Below are positions 52,265 through 63,945 of a stretch of DNA of 64,000 nucleotides, one piece after another. Position numbers and translations under genes: made by a program. Every line of letters begins with the position of its first letter. Position 1 is the first letter of the stretch. Location of the stretch: the NCBI GenBank assembly GCA_025991245.1, contig BQMJ01000064.1, positions 1 to 64,000 on the forward strand. Reading direction: 5' to 3'. Source of the stretch: Galdieria partita. Taxonomy: Eukaryota > Rhodophyta > Bangiophyceae > Galdieriales > Galdieriaceae. The notes under the pieces were generated by a model. It saw only the letters and a list, made by a program, of their open reading frames with translations. It searched no databases and was not told the origin of the DNA.

Positions 52265-52840
52265 AACGTTGCGGAATATCACAAACCACTGCCAGTTTCT
52301 AAATACTGGAATATGTAGTAAACACCGGAAAGAATAGCATATAAGGCACAATAACTATAGCGTTTTCAACCAACGACTCTACTAATTTTATAAAGACAAC
52401 AACTTTCCTCAATAGACAATTGTTCCAACTACAACAACGTTAAATGCTCAATGCCGTTTTCTTATGGGAATTGCGAAATGTTGGGAATGTCTTAGAATAT
52501 CCTATAGCCAACGTTTCCTATTCTTCTTTTCATTATCCTTCAAGTCAATCACATCGCATAAGTATATCAAATAATCTTTCCAATCTGTAAATTTCCATTT
52601 GCATATTACGAAAATGAGCTGAGCTACTCTATTTCCAAGCAAAGAAACGAAATGCCGAAATTTGGTTTAGTGTCTCGATTGGAAAAGATTCGGCTCCATT
52701 TTGGACAGTTATTCTATCTTAGTTATTAAGACTCGGTGACTTCCAGTAACTATTTTCCATGTTGAAAGATACGCTCTTCAAAACAACCATATTCAATTCC
52801 AAAAGTTGATCAAAGGTATAGTTTGCAATCCAAACGAGTC
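52265..52840. other. spacer between CYC8 and CNOT2
   Basis: About 575 bases, AT-rich, no reading frame of note. It should contain the CNOT2 promoter and the CYC8 3' region (both genes on the minus strand). No repeat recognised. Confidence 0.45.
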
Positions 52841-55016
52841 TCACAAATTTCCTTCAGATGATGGAATGTCATCATTCACTTCTCCTTGTGGGTCCACATA
52901 AGTATCTTGACCGATGATAGTTGACGACTTTTCTTCATTTGAGTTGGTCTCATCCAATGTCTCTCCTTCTTCTGCCAATGACTCTGAACTGGAATTCTGT
53001 GCTCTCTGAGTTTTCAATCTCTTCGCAACATGTTCTTCATTTTCATCATCGTCTCTTTCACTTTCTAAATGATTCTTACTAGATAATATTTGTTCCCTCT
53101 TTGTCCATTCTTGTACACTATTCTCTGTACTCGTATTCCTCGCACGAACACTTTCTCCACCCGTTACCACTTTACATTCTTCTTCTTCATTAAAGGATGA
53201 AGAGGCCGTCGCACTTTGACTGTCTGAACTTTCATTATCCTTTTTCCAATCCTCACAAAGCTGTATACTCTCATGATCCTTTGATTCATTTACATCTGTC
53301 TGTTGATTCTATCAAGACCACATTACTTTAAGAACAATCAAAAATCAATCAGAATATATATACCTGATAAGCTTGTTCATTTTCCTCCATAGCTTTCTTG
53401 ACGTTCTCATCTTGCGATTTCTCAAAACGAGTCTCAGTTCGTCGGTCTTCTCCATTCACCGCTTCAAAATGTTCCTCATCACTAACACCTCTGACATTTG
53501 ACAATTTTGGCATTTCCAAAGTTACAGCTTCTCCAGATTTCTTAGCTTCCATCTCTGCAACGCTTGAGGAACGATTATCAACATTCCACATCTGATCTTT
53601 TGATGAAAAACCAACATTGTCATCTTTAATATTCTTCTCAACTTCCAGCACTCGAGCTTTGATTTGGACATTATTGGGAGAGAGCTCCAAAGCTTTCTTA
53701 TACGCATCCAATGCATCTTTATACTGCGAAAAGCTTTCATACAAAGTTCCCAAATCATACCATACTTCACTTAGGTTTGGATTCAGTCTAATTGCTCTCG
53801 TGTAAGCATCCATTGCATCTCTATGTTGACCCATTTGATAATACAAAACTCCAATTGAACACCAAAATCTAGGGTTTCGACTATTGCAATAAACAGCGTG
53901 CTGGTAGTTATCATAAGCAGAGCGATATTCCTTCTTTGCCATATGCAGTCTTCCTGAAATTGAACTGAATATAGGCTTTCAGCAAGAAACAAACATTTGT
54001 ACAAACCTAATAAATACCAACCCTGACCATCATTTGGGTCAGCTTCTACAGCTCGTTTTAACAGTTGAAAGCCTTCATCTGAGTGACCTTCTTCATGCTC
54101 AATCCAACCCAGCTGTTGCAATGACTTTGCATGGTTCGGATTCTCTTTGAGAGCTTTCAAGTAAAACTCTTTTGCCATGGTAATATTCCGTTTTAATTCT
54201 TGAACAGAACCCATTCGAAAGAATACTTCTCCCAAAAAAGCAGTATTAAAGTTAAAAGTAGAAATATGTAGAAATGCCTTGTTCAAATAATCGGAAGCCA
54301 TATCCAAAGAATCACGCTCTTCGTAAACATGAGCAATATGCAAATAAATATCGATTGTTTGTTCGGGATAAGGTTTCAATTTTAAGGCGTTTTGATAAGC
54401 TTCCAGAGCATAATCGGTAGAACCATTCAATTCATATAAAAGACCAATTCCATACCAAAGGAAAGCAGAAGATTGGTCTCCTAGAAGTCTTATAGCACTT
54501 TGAAAGGCTTCATAAGCTTGTTCGAAAGCTCCCGTCTTCAAATAATAATATCCCAACAATGACCAGGCTTCTCCACTACTATTTGACAAAGCCAACGCAT
54601 GCTGAATGTATATCAAGGCCTATATTACAAACATATTGTTTAGATATTTCAATTTTATCAATAGGCAAACATACTTGTTCCAATTGTCCTTTTCGTAGCA
54701 GTACGGAACCCAATTTGCAAAGAGGTAACGGGCTATTTGAAGCGAAACGCAACGCATTGTTATAGGCTTCCATAGCACCCGTGGAATCTCCAATAGATTC
54801 TCGTAAAGTTCCAATTCTAATCCATACACTTTCGTTTCCCACTGTCAGACGCTGTAGCAAGCTTTTAGCTATAGGGTTTTTAGACGACCTTGCGTCTTCT
54901 ACTTTGGAGTCCGCTTGACGACGCTGAAAAACACTGTTATAATCAGTTGAAAGTATATTGCGTGAAAGGTTTCCAGTGTCTGATATATTAGGGGATATTC
55001 TTTGAAAGTTCATCAC
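52841..55016 (-). CDS. CYC8: CYC8/SSN6-like TPR corepressor, four exons
   Basis: ATG at 55016 (a second Met follows directly). About nine to ten tandem TPR repeats run from residue ~60 to ~480, including 'AWSLLGYYYLKTGAFEQAYE', 'HAKSLQQLGWIEHEEGHSDE' and 'RNPRFWCSIGVLYYQMGQHR', then 'AIRLNPNLSEVWYDLGTLYE', which is nearly diagnostic for yeast Cyc8/Ssn6. The C-terminus is a long acidic Ser/Glu-rich tail with a basic 'KRLKTQ' patch. Introns are about 55 nt. Known role: adaptor of the Tup1-Cyc8 corepressor complex recruited by DNA-bound repressors. It is divergent from COX5B with about 200 nt between starts. Confidence 0.9.
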
Positions 55017-55212
55017 TCGTAATATTCAGGAACACCAACCAATCCAACGGTCAATCCTTATTTGTGCAATTTCTCTTTTACAAATCTAAACTTGCGACGA
55101 TTCATGCGAGCTTGTCAATTGGTCACTCTTGTGACATAGAAAAGTCTTTCCACTATCCCGAACATTCCTATTGCTTTGCATGAAACTATAGGATATTGTG
55201 GTCTTCAGCCTC

Positions 55213-55741
55213 ATGCTTTCTTCCACTTGGGGCAGAGTGTTTTATTGGAGGACAATGGTTTGTGTCCGTTCTGCACCCAAGAAAACTTGCGTAAAAGTCC
55301 TGTCTTTCAAGAAAGAGTATTATCATAGAAAGAAGGAAGACCAAAACGGAAAGGAAGCCTTTGTGGATGAAGATAATAAGAAATTAGAAAGAGCTATAGC
55401 TCTAGAAGAAATGCTTCCTACTGAAGGCAGAGAAACCAAAACACAAGGCATGTTGGTACAAAATCCCGAATGGTTTCGGCATTATTGTGTTTCTTCAGAT
55501 CATTTTGGCACTCATGAACGACCTAGAAAGGTTCCATCTTTGGATGATTTCAGGTTTGTGGGTTGTACAGGTAAATTGCTCCATATTTAGCTTGAACAAG
55601 TTGAAAGATTCAACCTTTTCATGCAGGGCATAGTGCTCCTAAAGATCATCCTATATGGTGGTTACAGGTTACGAAAGAAGCTAATGTAAAGTGTCCTTTA
55701 TGTGGTCAAGTTTTTCAATTAGTAAAAATAGAGAAAGAATA
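55213..55741 (+). CDS. COX5B: cytochrome c oxidase subunit 5B (zinc-binding subunit)
   Basis: Two exons, with an intron at 55571-55626. The ATG at 55213 opens a basic mitochondrial presequence ('MLSSTWGRVFYWRT'). The domain carries 'DHFGTHERPRKVPSLDDFRF' then 'VGCTG', and after the intron 'HSAPKDHPIWWLQVTKEANV' and 'CPLCGQVFQLV', the conserved zinc-site arrangement of animal COX5B and yeast Cox4. Known role: structural subunit of respiratory complex IV on the matrix side. Length of about 155 aa is normal. Confidence 0.93.
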
Positions 55742-55943
55742 GTGAAAGTTGTCACTTTTGACTCTCTGAATATTTAGCGGTAGTCTAGCAAACTTGACGC
55801 TAGAACAATCAATTATCATAAGCACACATACACTTGTTTCTCCAGTCAGTTGGTAATTGTGTGCTTTGTTATCTTTTAGGTTAACTGTTTGTTTATTTAT
55901 TATACGCGTGTCAAACAACACTTTCAAAAACTTGGACAAAATC

Positions 55944-57038
55944 ATGGAAAGGCATTATGAAGAGCCAAGTTGGTCAGCTTGTCTCTCAGAGCCTTTGATA
56001 TTGGAGGTTATCAAAGAAGGAACTGTAATAGATACCCTCAAGTTGATAGGAAAACCTTATTTTTTGATAGGAAGAACTCCAGAATGTGACATTCAACTGG
56101 ACCACCCTAGTGTCTCCCGCCTTCACGCAGTCATTCAGTCAGATGGCGCACAAGTGTACCTATACGACTTACAAAGTACTCATGGTACGTTTTTAAACAA
56201 AACGAGAGTGGACTCCAAACAATATTACCTTTTTCATGTGGGAGAATTGTTGCGTTTTGGACTATCAAGCAGGCAGTTTGTGTTAGCTCACGGAACGAAA
56301 GAGGTGGAGGAAGAGGAGGAGAAACTTTTACGAGTTGAACGTGATTCATCGATATCTTTTGAAGGCAGTTACGTACAAAAAGATCTGCAAACAACCAATG
56401 ACGAGTCGAGTTCCAACTGGGTCTATGAAGAAGAATTTGATGACCAAGTCTTTGAAACAAAAGACGAAGAAAAACAACGTTTGGAGGCTTTAGGCGGTTT
56501 TGAAGATGTTCTTGGAGCTAATTATAGTGATGGTAGTGATGATGAATTTTATGATCGTACTGCAAGTCGTTCTGGAGAGACTCTAGTCCAACCTACTGTT
56601 GGTTCTCATTGTCAACAATCACTTTTTCATAGCAAACATAAAAAGATTGGCAATGAAAACTTCGATAATGAGGAAGAAGATGAGTTGGAAAGGTTTATGA
56701 AGCAGAATGATAAAACTCTTCAAACTCAATTTATGCATTCTATAATGTCTTCAAGTCATTCAGATGGAGTGAATCCTGTGGAAAGCATTTCTTCAGAAAC
56801 TATTCGTTCATCATCCATAGATAGTGGGAAAGAAGAGAACAAAGTTGAGAGCCAAGAAAAGGAGAAAAATTGGAAAAAGCGTGCACGTATTTCATATGGT
56901 CCTACCAGAGCATCTTTGCCTGTGTACGATGAAAAGCTTATTTCAGCTCAAATGTCAGATCCTGATAGAGATTGGCAGCCTCCATCTGGACAGTCTGGAG
57001 ATGGCAAGACATGGTTGAATGATGTTTTGAATTATTAA
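55944..57038 (+). CDS. kanadaptin-like FHA-domain protein
   Basis: 364 aa from ATG 55944, single exon; the frame is open for 29 more codons upstream but has no ATG there. FHA domain at ~residues 35-120: 'YFLIGRTPECDIQLDHPSVS', 'RLHAVIQ', 'YDLQSTHGTFLNKTRV'. The middle is acidic and disordered ('EEEEEKLLRVERD', 'DNEEEDELERFMKQ'), and the end 'RDWQPPSGQSGDGKTWLND' matches the conserved C-terminus of kanadaptin (SLC4A1AP). It is shorter than the animal protein. Known FHA domains bind phosphothreonine, and kanadaptin has been linked to splicing and the nucleus. Confidence 0.85.
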   Translation: MERHYEEPSWSACLSEPLILEVIKEGTVIDTLKLIGKPYFLIGRTPECDIQLDHPSVSRLHAVIQSDGAQVYLYDLQSTHGTFLNKTRVDSKQYYLFHVGELLRFGLSSRQFVLAHGTKEVEEEEEKLLRVERDSSISFEGSYVQKDLQTTNDESSSNWVYEEEFDDQVFETKDEEKQRLEALGGFEDVLGANYSDGSDDEFYDRTASRSGETLVQPTVGSHCQQSLFHSKHKKIGNENFDNEEEDELERFMKQNDKTLQTQFMHSIMSSSHSDGVNPVESISSETIRSSSIDSGKEENKVESQEKEKNWKKRARISYGPTRASLPVYDEKLISAQMSDPDRDWQPPSGQSGDGKTWLNDVLNY

Positions 57039-57703
57039 CTTGGAAACCGAGTGATAACAAGAACTCTAACTATATTGTCCTTTTGAGACGATACAGTTTG
57101 TAAAGCATTTCTGTTCTTAAGAAACAAAAGACAAAGACATTGAATGTAAACTCAGTTTAAAGGAATATATGAAAATAGCACTAAATGCTGATGGAGAATG
57201 TTATGTCTTATGATTTCCTGTTTCCTTCACGTTATATGCAGCTGAAATATTTTTCGGATTTTCTGGAGACTTGTTCCATTCCTTTGCAGCTTTCTGAAAT
57301 GCTTCACGATGACTTAGAGAAGGATTCTCTTTTTTCACCTAAAATACAAGTGCAAGTTGTTGTTAGCTTAGACTGCTATTCTTATATAGAATGGATACAT
57401 TTCATCTACCTTTAATACGCAATTTCTCATAAATATATTATAATTGGATAGACTTCTACCTTTTCTTTGAATAGAATGCTTAACTATTCTTTTGCTTGGC
57501 ATCTCAAGTGAGTGGTTTGCCAAGTCTGAAATTCCACCAAAGGGAAACAGAATACGTGTCCAAAGAGAGTTGCCATCATAAATACTTTATAGGGAAATAG
57601 TAATAGGCATATAGATAAATAGGTTTATATATTAGATATGACATATGAATAGAATTCTTATTCTTCATGAAAGCATCGATAAATGTATTTACTTGTGTGA
57701 GAA
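57039..57703. other. spacer between kanadaptin and VPS10 genes
   Basis: 665 bases. A 76-codon frame at 57185-57415 (+) has no recognisable domain and is treated as chance. No RNA gene is clear. Confidence 0.4.
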
Positions 57704-60453
57704 ATGAGAGTTGAGTTTACTTGGTGCTTGATATTTCTTCTATTCTTCTCCAATGTTTGCTTTAGTGACGAACGAAATATAGTCGATAGTGCACAGTTAT
57801 TGCCTAACGCTGGTAGTCCTGTGCAAGTCAAGTATTTGCACTCACCGGACGGTTCGTTTACTATATTTCTCAGAACAGAAGCTGGAAAGGTTTTTAGGAA
57901 TTCGCAGTCGGGGAAGGGCCCTTGGAGTTTACAACTGAATGAAGAAGAATACTTGAAAGGCTTCTTCGCGACTGATATGATCAGCCATTCGCAAAATCCC
58001 AACAAGTTACTTCTAGTAGATAAGAAGGGCTCTTTTGCCGTGACCACAGAAGCTTTGAGTGAAAGAGATAAACTCTCTTATGATATTATTTCAGTTGGAA
58101 AAGACTTGAAGGGATCTATTTCAGTGGAAAATGTCAAACAGCATCCCGACTACCCCGACTACTTGCTAACTGCAGTATTTGCTGGTGACTGTGGGGATCT
58201 CGATCCCTCACAGCGTGAAGATATTCCGTATTGTACGCGACTAGTTTATGGCTCCAATGACTTTGGTTTTTCTTGGTCGTTTCTTCAAGATTTTGTTTAC
58301 GATTATGAGTTTATGCCAAGTCTTGTCGTAAAGAATTGTCTCTATGCAAATAGACATAATTACTTTCTTCCATTTCTTCATCGAAGTCAACCTCAGGTAG
58401 TAACTATGATGACTATAGTATCGAAAGAGGATCGAGATAAACCTCAAGATTTGTATTCTTGGCATGGCAATGTTGAACTTGTTGCTTCTGTAGATTGGTT
58501 TCAGAGCAAGCCTCAACTTGTTATGTCCCATATTTATTCCTTTGCTTTTGTTGGAAAGTAAGTTTATTGACTGTGTTGCTTTATTTGTAATGAGCAATAA
58601 CATGTGAGTACTCAGTCTTTTATATGCTGCCCAAGTGGATCCACATGAGCATTCATCTGTTCTATTAAAAGTAAGCAAAGATGGCGGTTCTACTTTTGAA
58701 ACTGTAGAAATGCCTTTTGTATTGCAACAACAAAGTTTTCATATTATGTCAACGGAAAAGATTGGAGGTCAAAATGCTCTTTTAGCAGTACTTCACGGAA
58801 TGGAAGATTCCAAACCATTCTATAATTTGTATTTGAGTGATTCCACTGGAACTCGATTTTCTTTGAGTTTAAGGAGAGCAATTTTTGAGGACTTTAGTCT
58901 CATTAGAGGAGTACAAGGTGAGGATTGACTAAACTATTTTGGTTTTTCTATTGATTCATATATCCATCAGGAATGATGTTGACCAATGCATATGATCCTG
59001 AAGCTTTCCATTTAGATCGTCCAAGAACTTTATTATCTTTTGATAATGGCGGTGCTTGGCATCGTTTAATAATGAATGAATCTGCAGTTCCTCATTTTTA
59101 TTTTTACAAAAGAGATAGACAGAATAACAAATACTATCTGGCACCTCCCAATTCTGAACTGGTGATATTTGGAAGTGCTTCATCCATATATAGAGAACAT
59201 CATTTTGAATCAGCATATTCTTTAAACTCAACCAGCGGTTACATTTTAGCCCATGGAGTCCTTTTGCCTGGTCCTGATGCCACTTTGAGAAGTGACACTG
59301 CTTCTTTATGGTTAAGTTCCAATGGTGGAATGACTTGGATGGAAATATCTCCTCCAGGTGAATATATTTTTGAATATGGTGATTATGGTAAGCTGAAATG
59401 TATCCTTTTTTGTTGTGAGTTATATTTTGTATAGGCTCCTTGATTGTATATTCCTTACTGGATAAGACTTCCTCTTTATATTATAGTTGGACTGGAGGAA
59501 TTTCTTGGTCACTCATTTCATTAAATGAAGAAATGATGATTTCCAATATATTATCAGAGCCGGATGCTGTTGAGGAACGAATGTTGATATTGGGTAAACG
59601 AGAGAATGATGGAATGGTGGTGTTCTTAGACTTTGGTAACCTCAATATTCGTCAGTGTGATAGTTTATCTGATCCTGCTACCTTGTCGAAGATGAAACCT
59701 TGCGTTGATGATCCTACTGAATGGAATGAGAAGGATATTCTTCAAGATAAATCTTCGGATGAGAGTGACTATTGTAGTTTTTGTCCAGCTGATGCTTTAG
59801 AAGGAAAGTGTCCTTTAGGAAGAAAGAATTGTTATACGAGAAGAAGGTCAGAAGTGCTTTGTAATAATCGAGAGTCTTTCACCAGTAGACTCGCCACCAT
59901 TTCTTGTCCTTGTACGTTGGATGACTATCAGTGTGATATTGGCTATGAACGAAAACCAGGCTCCTCAGAATGTCACCCTTCTTATGGAACGCGGGATTTT
60001 TCTAGCAAATGTGGTTACTTGGAAAGCAAAGGATATGTACTTATTCCAGGCGATACTTGTGATGTAACCAAGGGACTTAATCTATTGCCTAGTCGTTCTA
60101 GTTGTGTGGCATATTGGATAAGACGTTTTGTATATGTTGTATTTTGGATTTTGAGTGTTCCGTTGCTTTTGGTAAGTTTGAACTATCTATTTTTGTGTCA
60201 TATTCATTTGTACTTTGTTTTTTATGGTTAGTTTTGTATGATATTGTTGGGTGGTTGCATAAAAGGTGACTTTCGAGACGTGAGTTCGTGGGAAGAGATA
60301 CTGGGTTTATTCATGAGTGAATGTAGAGCAGCTGGAATATCTTTCTTAATAGGAATTCAGTGGATATTTTCTAGCATACAGCTCCTTTTAGAAAATTTTA
60401 TCAATACTTCTAGAGGACTGACCAGAGGTTACATGGCTATTGATCGAAATTGA
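57704..60453 (+). CDS. VPS10/sortilin-type sorting receptor, five exons
   Basis: ATG 57704 opens a signal peptide ('WCLIFLLFFSNVCFSD'). Introns lie at 58558-58615, 58918-58970, 59389-59433 and 60171-60230. The ectodomain shows VPS10 beta-propeller Asp-box-like motifs ('SKDGGSTFETV', 'SFDNGGAWHRL', 'SSNGGMTWMEI', 'SWTGGISWSLI'). A 10-Cys tail includes 'CSFCPADALEGKCPLGRKNC' and 'CPCTLDDYQCDIGYERKPGS'. One membrane segment ('VYVVFWILSVPLLL' continuing after the last intron) precedes a cytoplasmic tail of about 60 aa. Known role: Golgi-to-endosome/vacuole sorting of hydrolases. It has one VPS10 domain, unlike the two in yeast Vps10. Confidence 0.9.
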
Positions 60454-60774
60454 TAGGAAACAGAACCGAATTGTGTTGGAGAGTTTTGGATCAATAGTAG
60501 TAGGGAGTTTTTTATAGGATTATGGAAAGTTGTCGTCTTTATAGAGAATAGAAGTGATGACTATGACTTGACTTTTATCTTGTAATGAGTAAATAATGAT
60601 ACGCTATTCTTTAGGATGATTTGAGTTTTTGATTCCTATGAAATAATTGTTCTCTTTTAGAAAGTTTCTAAAAACAACTTCAACACTCAAGTGTGATCAT
60701 TCAACATAGGATTGTCAAAAGAGTTCAATTCGAAACAAAAATGAAACTTTGGGATATTTTGGCGCCATTTTTTC
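60454..60774. other. spacer upstream of ORC5
   Basis: 321 bases between the VPS10 stop and the ORC5 start. The sequence 'ttttggcgccattttt' lies just upstream of the ORC5 ATG (60758-60773) and contains a TTTGGCGC-type E2F site, which would fit S-phase control of an ORC gene. Confidence 0.5.
60757..60770. promoter_or_regulatory. E2F-like site before ORC5
   Basis: TTTTGGCGCCATTT contains the palindromic core TGGCGCCA, matching the E2F consensus TTTSGCGC, within 20 nt of the ORC5 start codon. E2F control of ORC genes is established in plants, algae and animals. Here it is inferred from the motif only. Confidence 0.5.
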
Positions 60775-62205
60775 ATGTCTGAACAAGACTGGAACGACTT
60801 GCAAAAAACATTTCCTTGTAGAGCAACTCAAATAAGAGATATATTTGTTTTGTATAAAGGTTAGTCATATTTTCCTATTGAAGAAAATTCCTATTATCTA
60901 CCCGGAAATGTAGCTGCAGCTTTACCTCTCGCACCTTTGTATCTATATGGCTTGCCAAGTACTGGTAAAAAGTCAGTGATATCTCTCTGTTTAGAAGCCT
61001 TGAATAAACGGAAAGTGGAGATAGATTGCTTTCTTTGTCCCAGTGAAAGGTAAGCAGAATGAATAGAACCAAGGAAAACTTTGTCAAAGGAGTAGAATAA
61101 TAGGGCATTATATGAGAGTATTTTGAACCGACTGAGCAATCATATTCCTAGTCGAGCAAATGGCTATCAAAGTTGGAAAAGGACTGAAAAAGTTGCCGAT
61201 TTCATACGTCACTTCAATGAAGTACCTTGTAAGGAGCCCACCTATCTAATCTTATTGCATGCAGATGCTTTGGTCTCCATATGTCCAAAGGCACTTGTCG
61301 TGTTATTGGAACTAGACAAATATTCGACTTGTCATTGGGTTCACGTAACTTTAACAGCATATCTTCCATGGGAGAGACTTAAGAGTCATTTCTTGTCATT
61401 TCATAATGTAACTACACCCTATTTGATATGGTTTCCCAACTATCAATGGAATGAATGTGCCATAATATTGGAGAATATGTTACAAACGGATCCTAAATAT
61501 GAAAAACTCAAAAAGCCTTTTGTTCGAACTGTATTAGATGTTCTTTATCATGCCATTCCCTATCTTGACCAACTATTCACAGTATGTCAACAGCTTTTTC
61601 AAATATATATTCAACCCGCTGAAGGTGTTCATTCTGCATCCATTCATGACGCAAGTAAATTGTATAGCAATATTTTACCTTATCTAAGACAAAGATTGGA
61701 TGGTATGTATTGCCATCAACGAATCATCGACCGAAATGAAGTACAACAACCAAAGAGTTTAGCCGATACTGGTTTTGCAGATGAATACTATTTGCCTTTG
61801 AGCAATACTGCAAAGTTGTTATGTATTGCTGCTTATATGGCTGCACATATTTCTCCTAAACGAGACTCCAAAATATTTACTAAAAGAACGACATTCTCGA
61901 AAAGAAGAGGACGGAAAAACAACCATTCAACTCAAATACTACAAGATATTCCCTTTAGCTTTGAAAGATTGTTGGCTATTTATCGAATCATTCAGCGACA
62001 TTTGGAACATTCAACTACAGAAAGTCATTCCAGTGGAGTTTTATTAATTGAATGGAAAACGATTTGTGATTACAATTTCGTTATTCCACTGCGAACTGAT
62101 TCCTTAACGAATCCGAAATATCACAGTCAGGTGACAGAGGAAACTTTTCATGCTTTTACTAGACAACTTGGGATACAATTAGCACCTTATTTGGGTCTTT
62201 CTTAA
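60775..62205 (+). CDS. ORC5: origin recognition complex subunit 5, three exons
   Basis: ATG 60775 ('MSEQDWNDLQKTFPCRATQI'). The AAA+-type start shows 'YLYGLPSTGKKSVISLCLEA' (P-loop at ~residue 60), then 'YLILLHADAL' as Walker B-like strand. The C-terminal 'LPLSNTAKLLCIAAYMAAHI' and 'FTKRTTFSKRRGRK' is the ORC5 signature. Introns are a required gap of only 24 nt (60860-60883) and 61050-61103 (54 nt). Product is about 420 aa, as expected. Known role: ORC5 binds ATP in the origin recognition complex. It converges on SRP68 with 27 nt between stop codons. Confidence 0.9.
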
Positions 62206-62232
62206 AAAAGGCCATTCTCTTGGTTGTCACAA

Positions 62233-63945
62233 TTATTTTTTTCCAGAAAACCAACTTACAGCTCTACCCAGTAATCCCTTTTTGGAAATGTTATCCTGAA
62301 TGGCTTTGTTTTCTTCATTGACAAACAAAGACATATCTGGAAATGTAAGTTGTTCCGATGCCAAATCGAAAAGAAATGGTTTGCATGGAACTTGAATGAA
62401 ACTTGGTTGCAGGTCAACTATCTTTACAAGTCTTTCAAAGGATTGGGGAAGGACAATCTCATCCAATCTATTGACTAGAGCTGTTTTAGAAGAACCGGAA
62501 GAGGTCGAATCCAACTTGAGCTTATTCCATTTCTCTGTCAATTGATGTTCGTCCAGAATTGCATATGCTTTTGATAAACAAGCCTGTCGAGTTGTATTTT
62601 CTTCCAATGTGTCGATACGTTGTTGAATCCAATCGTCGTCTCTCAAGTCTTTTTTGGATATTTGTTGCATTTCTTCCAAAGCCTTTTTGCTTATTAGATA
62701 TGAATCTGTCCACATATGACGATTGGATAAGTAACTTGCCAAATAGAAGCGACGATAAACTCGAAAGAATAATTTCCTTTGTGACCAATATTTGTAAGTT
62801 TCTATATCATTTTGTAAGTCTTTCAATTGCAAAATCTCTCCACAAAGGTTGACACATTGTTCAACTAGACGAATGCGTTGTTTCCAGGAAGCCGCATGAT
62901 TACTTTCCAGATTCCTCTCAATCAACAAGTTTCTCTTTAAAGCAACCTCCACTCGATTAGTTACTAAATAAGCTTTCAACATGTCCAGTTCTTGTACGAT
63001 TGGCTCATGCATTTCTGTCCTAATCATTTGTTCCGATTCCTTGGAAACTATACGTATGCATTGCGTATAGTATGAAACGATCTTCTCCAACTGTTTTGCA
63101 TCATTTTCATTACCTTGTCGATCAGCTATTCTTTCAAGGTATTGTTGTACACGTCTGTTAGCCACTGGAATCCTTGTTCCATGCCACTCCACAGACAACA
63201 TAGAAGCTCCATTTTCCTTGGCTTGTAATTCTGATTCCAACTGATTGCATTTCTGTTCCAATTCAGCTAAAAACAGAGCATCGTGGTCAAAGTTTTCTTC
63301 CGATGAAAGTTTTGTCAATTGATAGCGACAATAACGAATCGAAGGCTCCATTTCTTGTATATACTGTCGATAAACAAGTCTTTGTTGTGCACTTGTGCCT
63401 TTTGTTTGTTCCAACTTTTCCAAAATGGAATAAGCTCTTTGGAAAGAGTTTTGTGAAGCTTTCCATTGCTTCTTTTCCAACCAAGCGTGACCAGACATCA
63501 TCTCAGCATAGGCTTGAGCTTCTAAAATAGTTTTGGTTGGAGCTTCCACCGAAGAACAAAGTCTTTCCAACTGCTTTGCCCATAAAGCAGCTTTTGTCCA
63601 TTTCCTCAGTGGCCAACGACGTTTCCTTCTAGTTGCCATTCTCTTCTGTTTCTTACTGTTTTGTAGTAACGCAGCTTCTTCTTTCAACTCCATTCCGTGA
63701 CTCCACGCTCTTTCAGCCTGTAAAAGCACTAACCATAAGAATCGAACGTCACCTTTTGAAACAACTTCCTCTTCTCCCACTTTTCGTTTCACAAACCTTC
63801 CCCTGCCTTGCGTCCATTTCAAAGCCTTTCTTAGACGATGCAACTTTCTAGTACAATACAAACGATAACGACGATAGTCTCCGTGTTTCAAGCCATTATT
63901 TTCTTGTGCTGTTTTATTCAACCAAAGAATATCAAACTTGTCCAT
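62233..63945 (-). CDS. SRP68: signal recognition particle subunit SRP68
   Basis: 570 aa, single exon, ATG at 63945. The N-terminal RNA-binding region reads 'GLKHGDYRRYRLYCTRKLHR', 'RFLWLVLLQAERAWSHGMEL', then a very basic 'KKQKRMATRRKRRWPLRKW', as in SRP68. TPR-like helices follow ('AYAEMMSGHAWLEKKQWKAS'). The C-terminus carries a short Phe/Leu-rich stretch ('PFLFDLASEQLTFPD') that corresponds to the SRP72-binding end. Known role: with SRP72 it binds SRP RNA in the particle targeting proteins to the ER. Slightly shorter than the human protein. The 55 bases after it show nothing. Confidence 0.9.
   Translation of the reverse strand: MDKFDILWLNKTAQENNGLKHGDYRRYRLYCTRKLHRLRKALKWTQGRGRFVKRKVGEEEVVSKGDVRFLWLVLLQAERAWSHGMELKEEAALLQNSKKQKRMATRRKRRWPLRKWTKAALWAKQLERLCSSVEAPTKTILEAQAYAEMMSGHAWLEKKQWKASQNSFQRAYSILEKLEQTKGTSAQQRLVYRQYIQEMEPSIRYCRYQLTKLSSEENFDHDALFLAELEQKCNQLESELQAKENGASMLSVEWHGTRIPVANRRVQQYLERIADRQGNENDAKQLEKIVSYYTQCIRIVSKESEQMIRTEMHEPIVQELDMLKAYLVTNRVEVALKRNLLIERNLESNHAASWKQRIRLVEQCVNLCGEILQLKDLQNDIETYKYWSQRKLFFRVYRRFYLASYLSNRHMWTDSYLISKKALEEMQQISKKDLRDDDWIQQRIDTLEENTTRQACLSKAYAILDEHQLTEKWNKLKLDSTSSGSSKTALVNRLDEIVLPQSFERLVKIVDLQPSFIQVPCKPFLFDLASEQLTFPDMSLFVNEENKAIQDNISKKGLLGRAVSWFSGKK

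Noticed and set aside
57185-57415. 76-codon frame, or a box C/D snoRNA, between kanadaptin and VPS10
   Set aside because: No domain in the frame, and possible C and D boxes are too loose and badly spaced to support an RNA gene.
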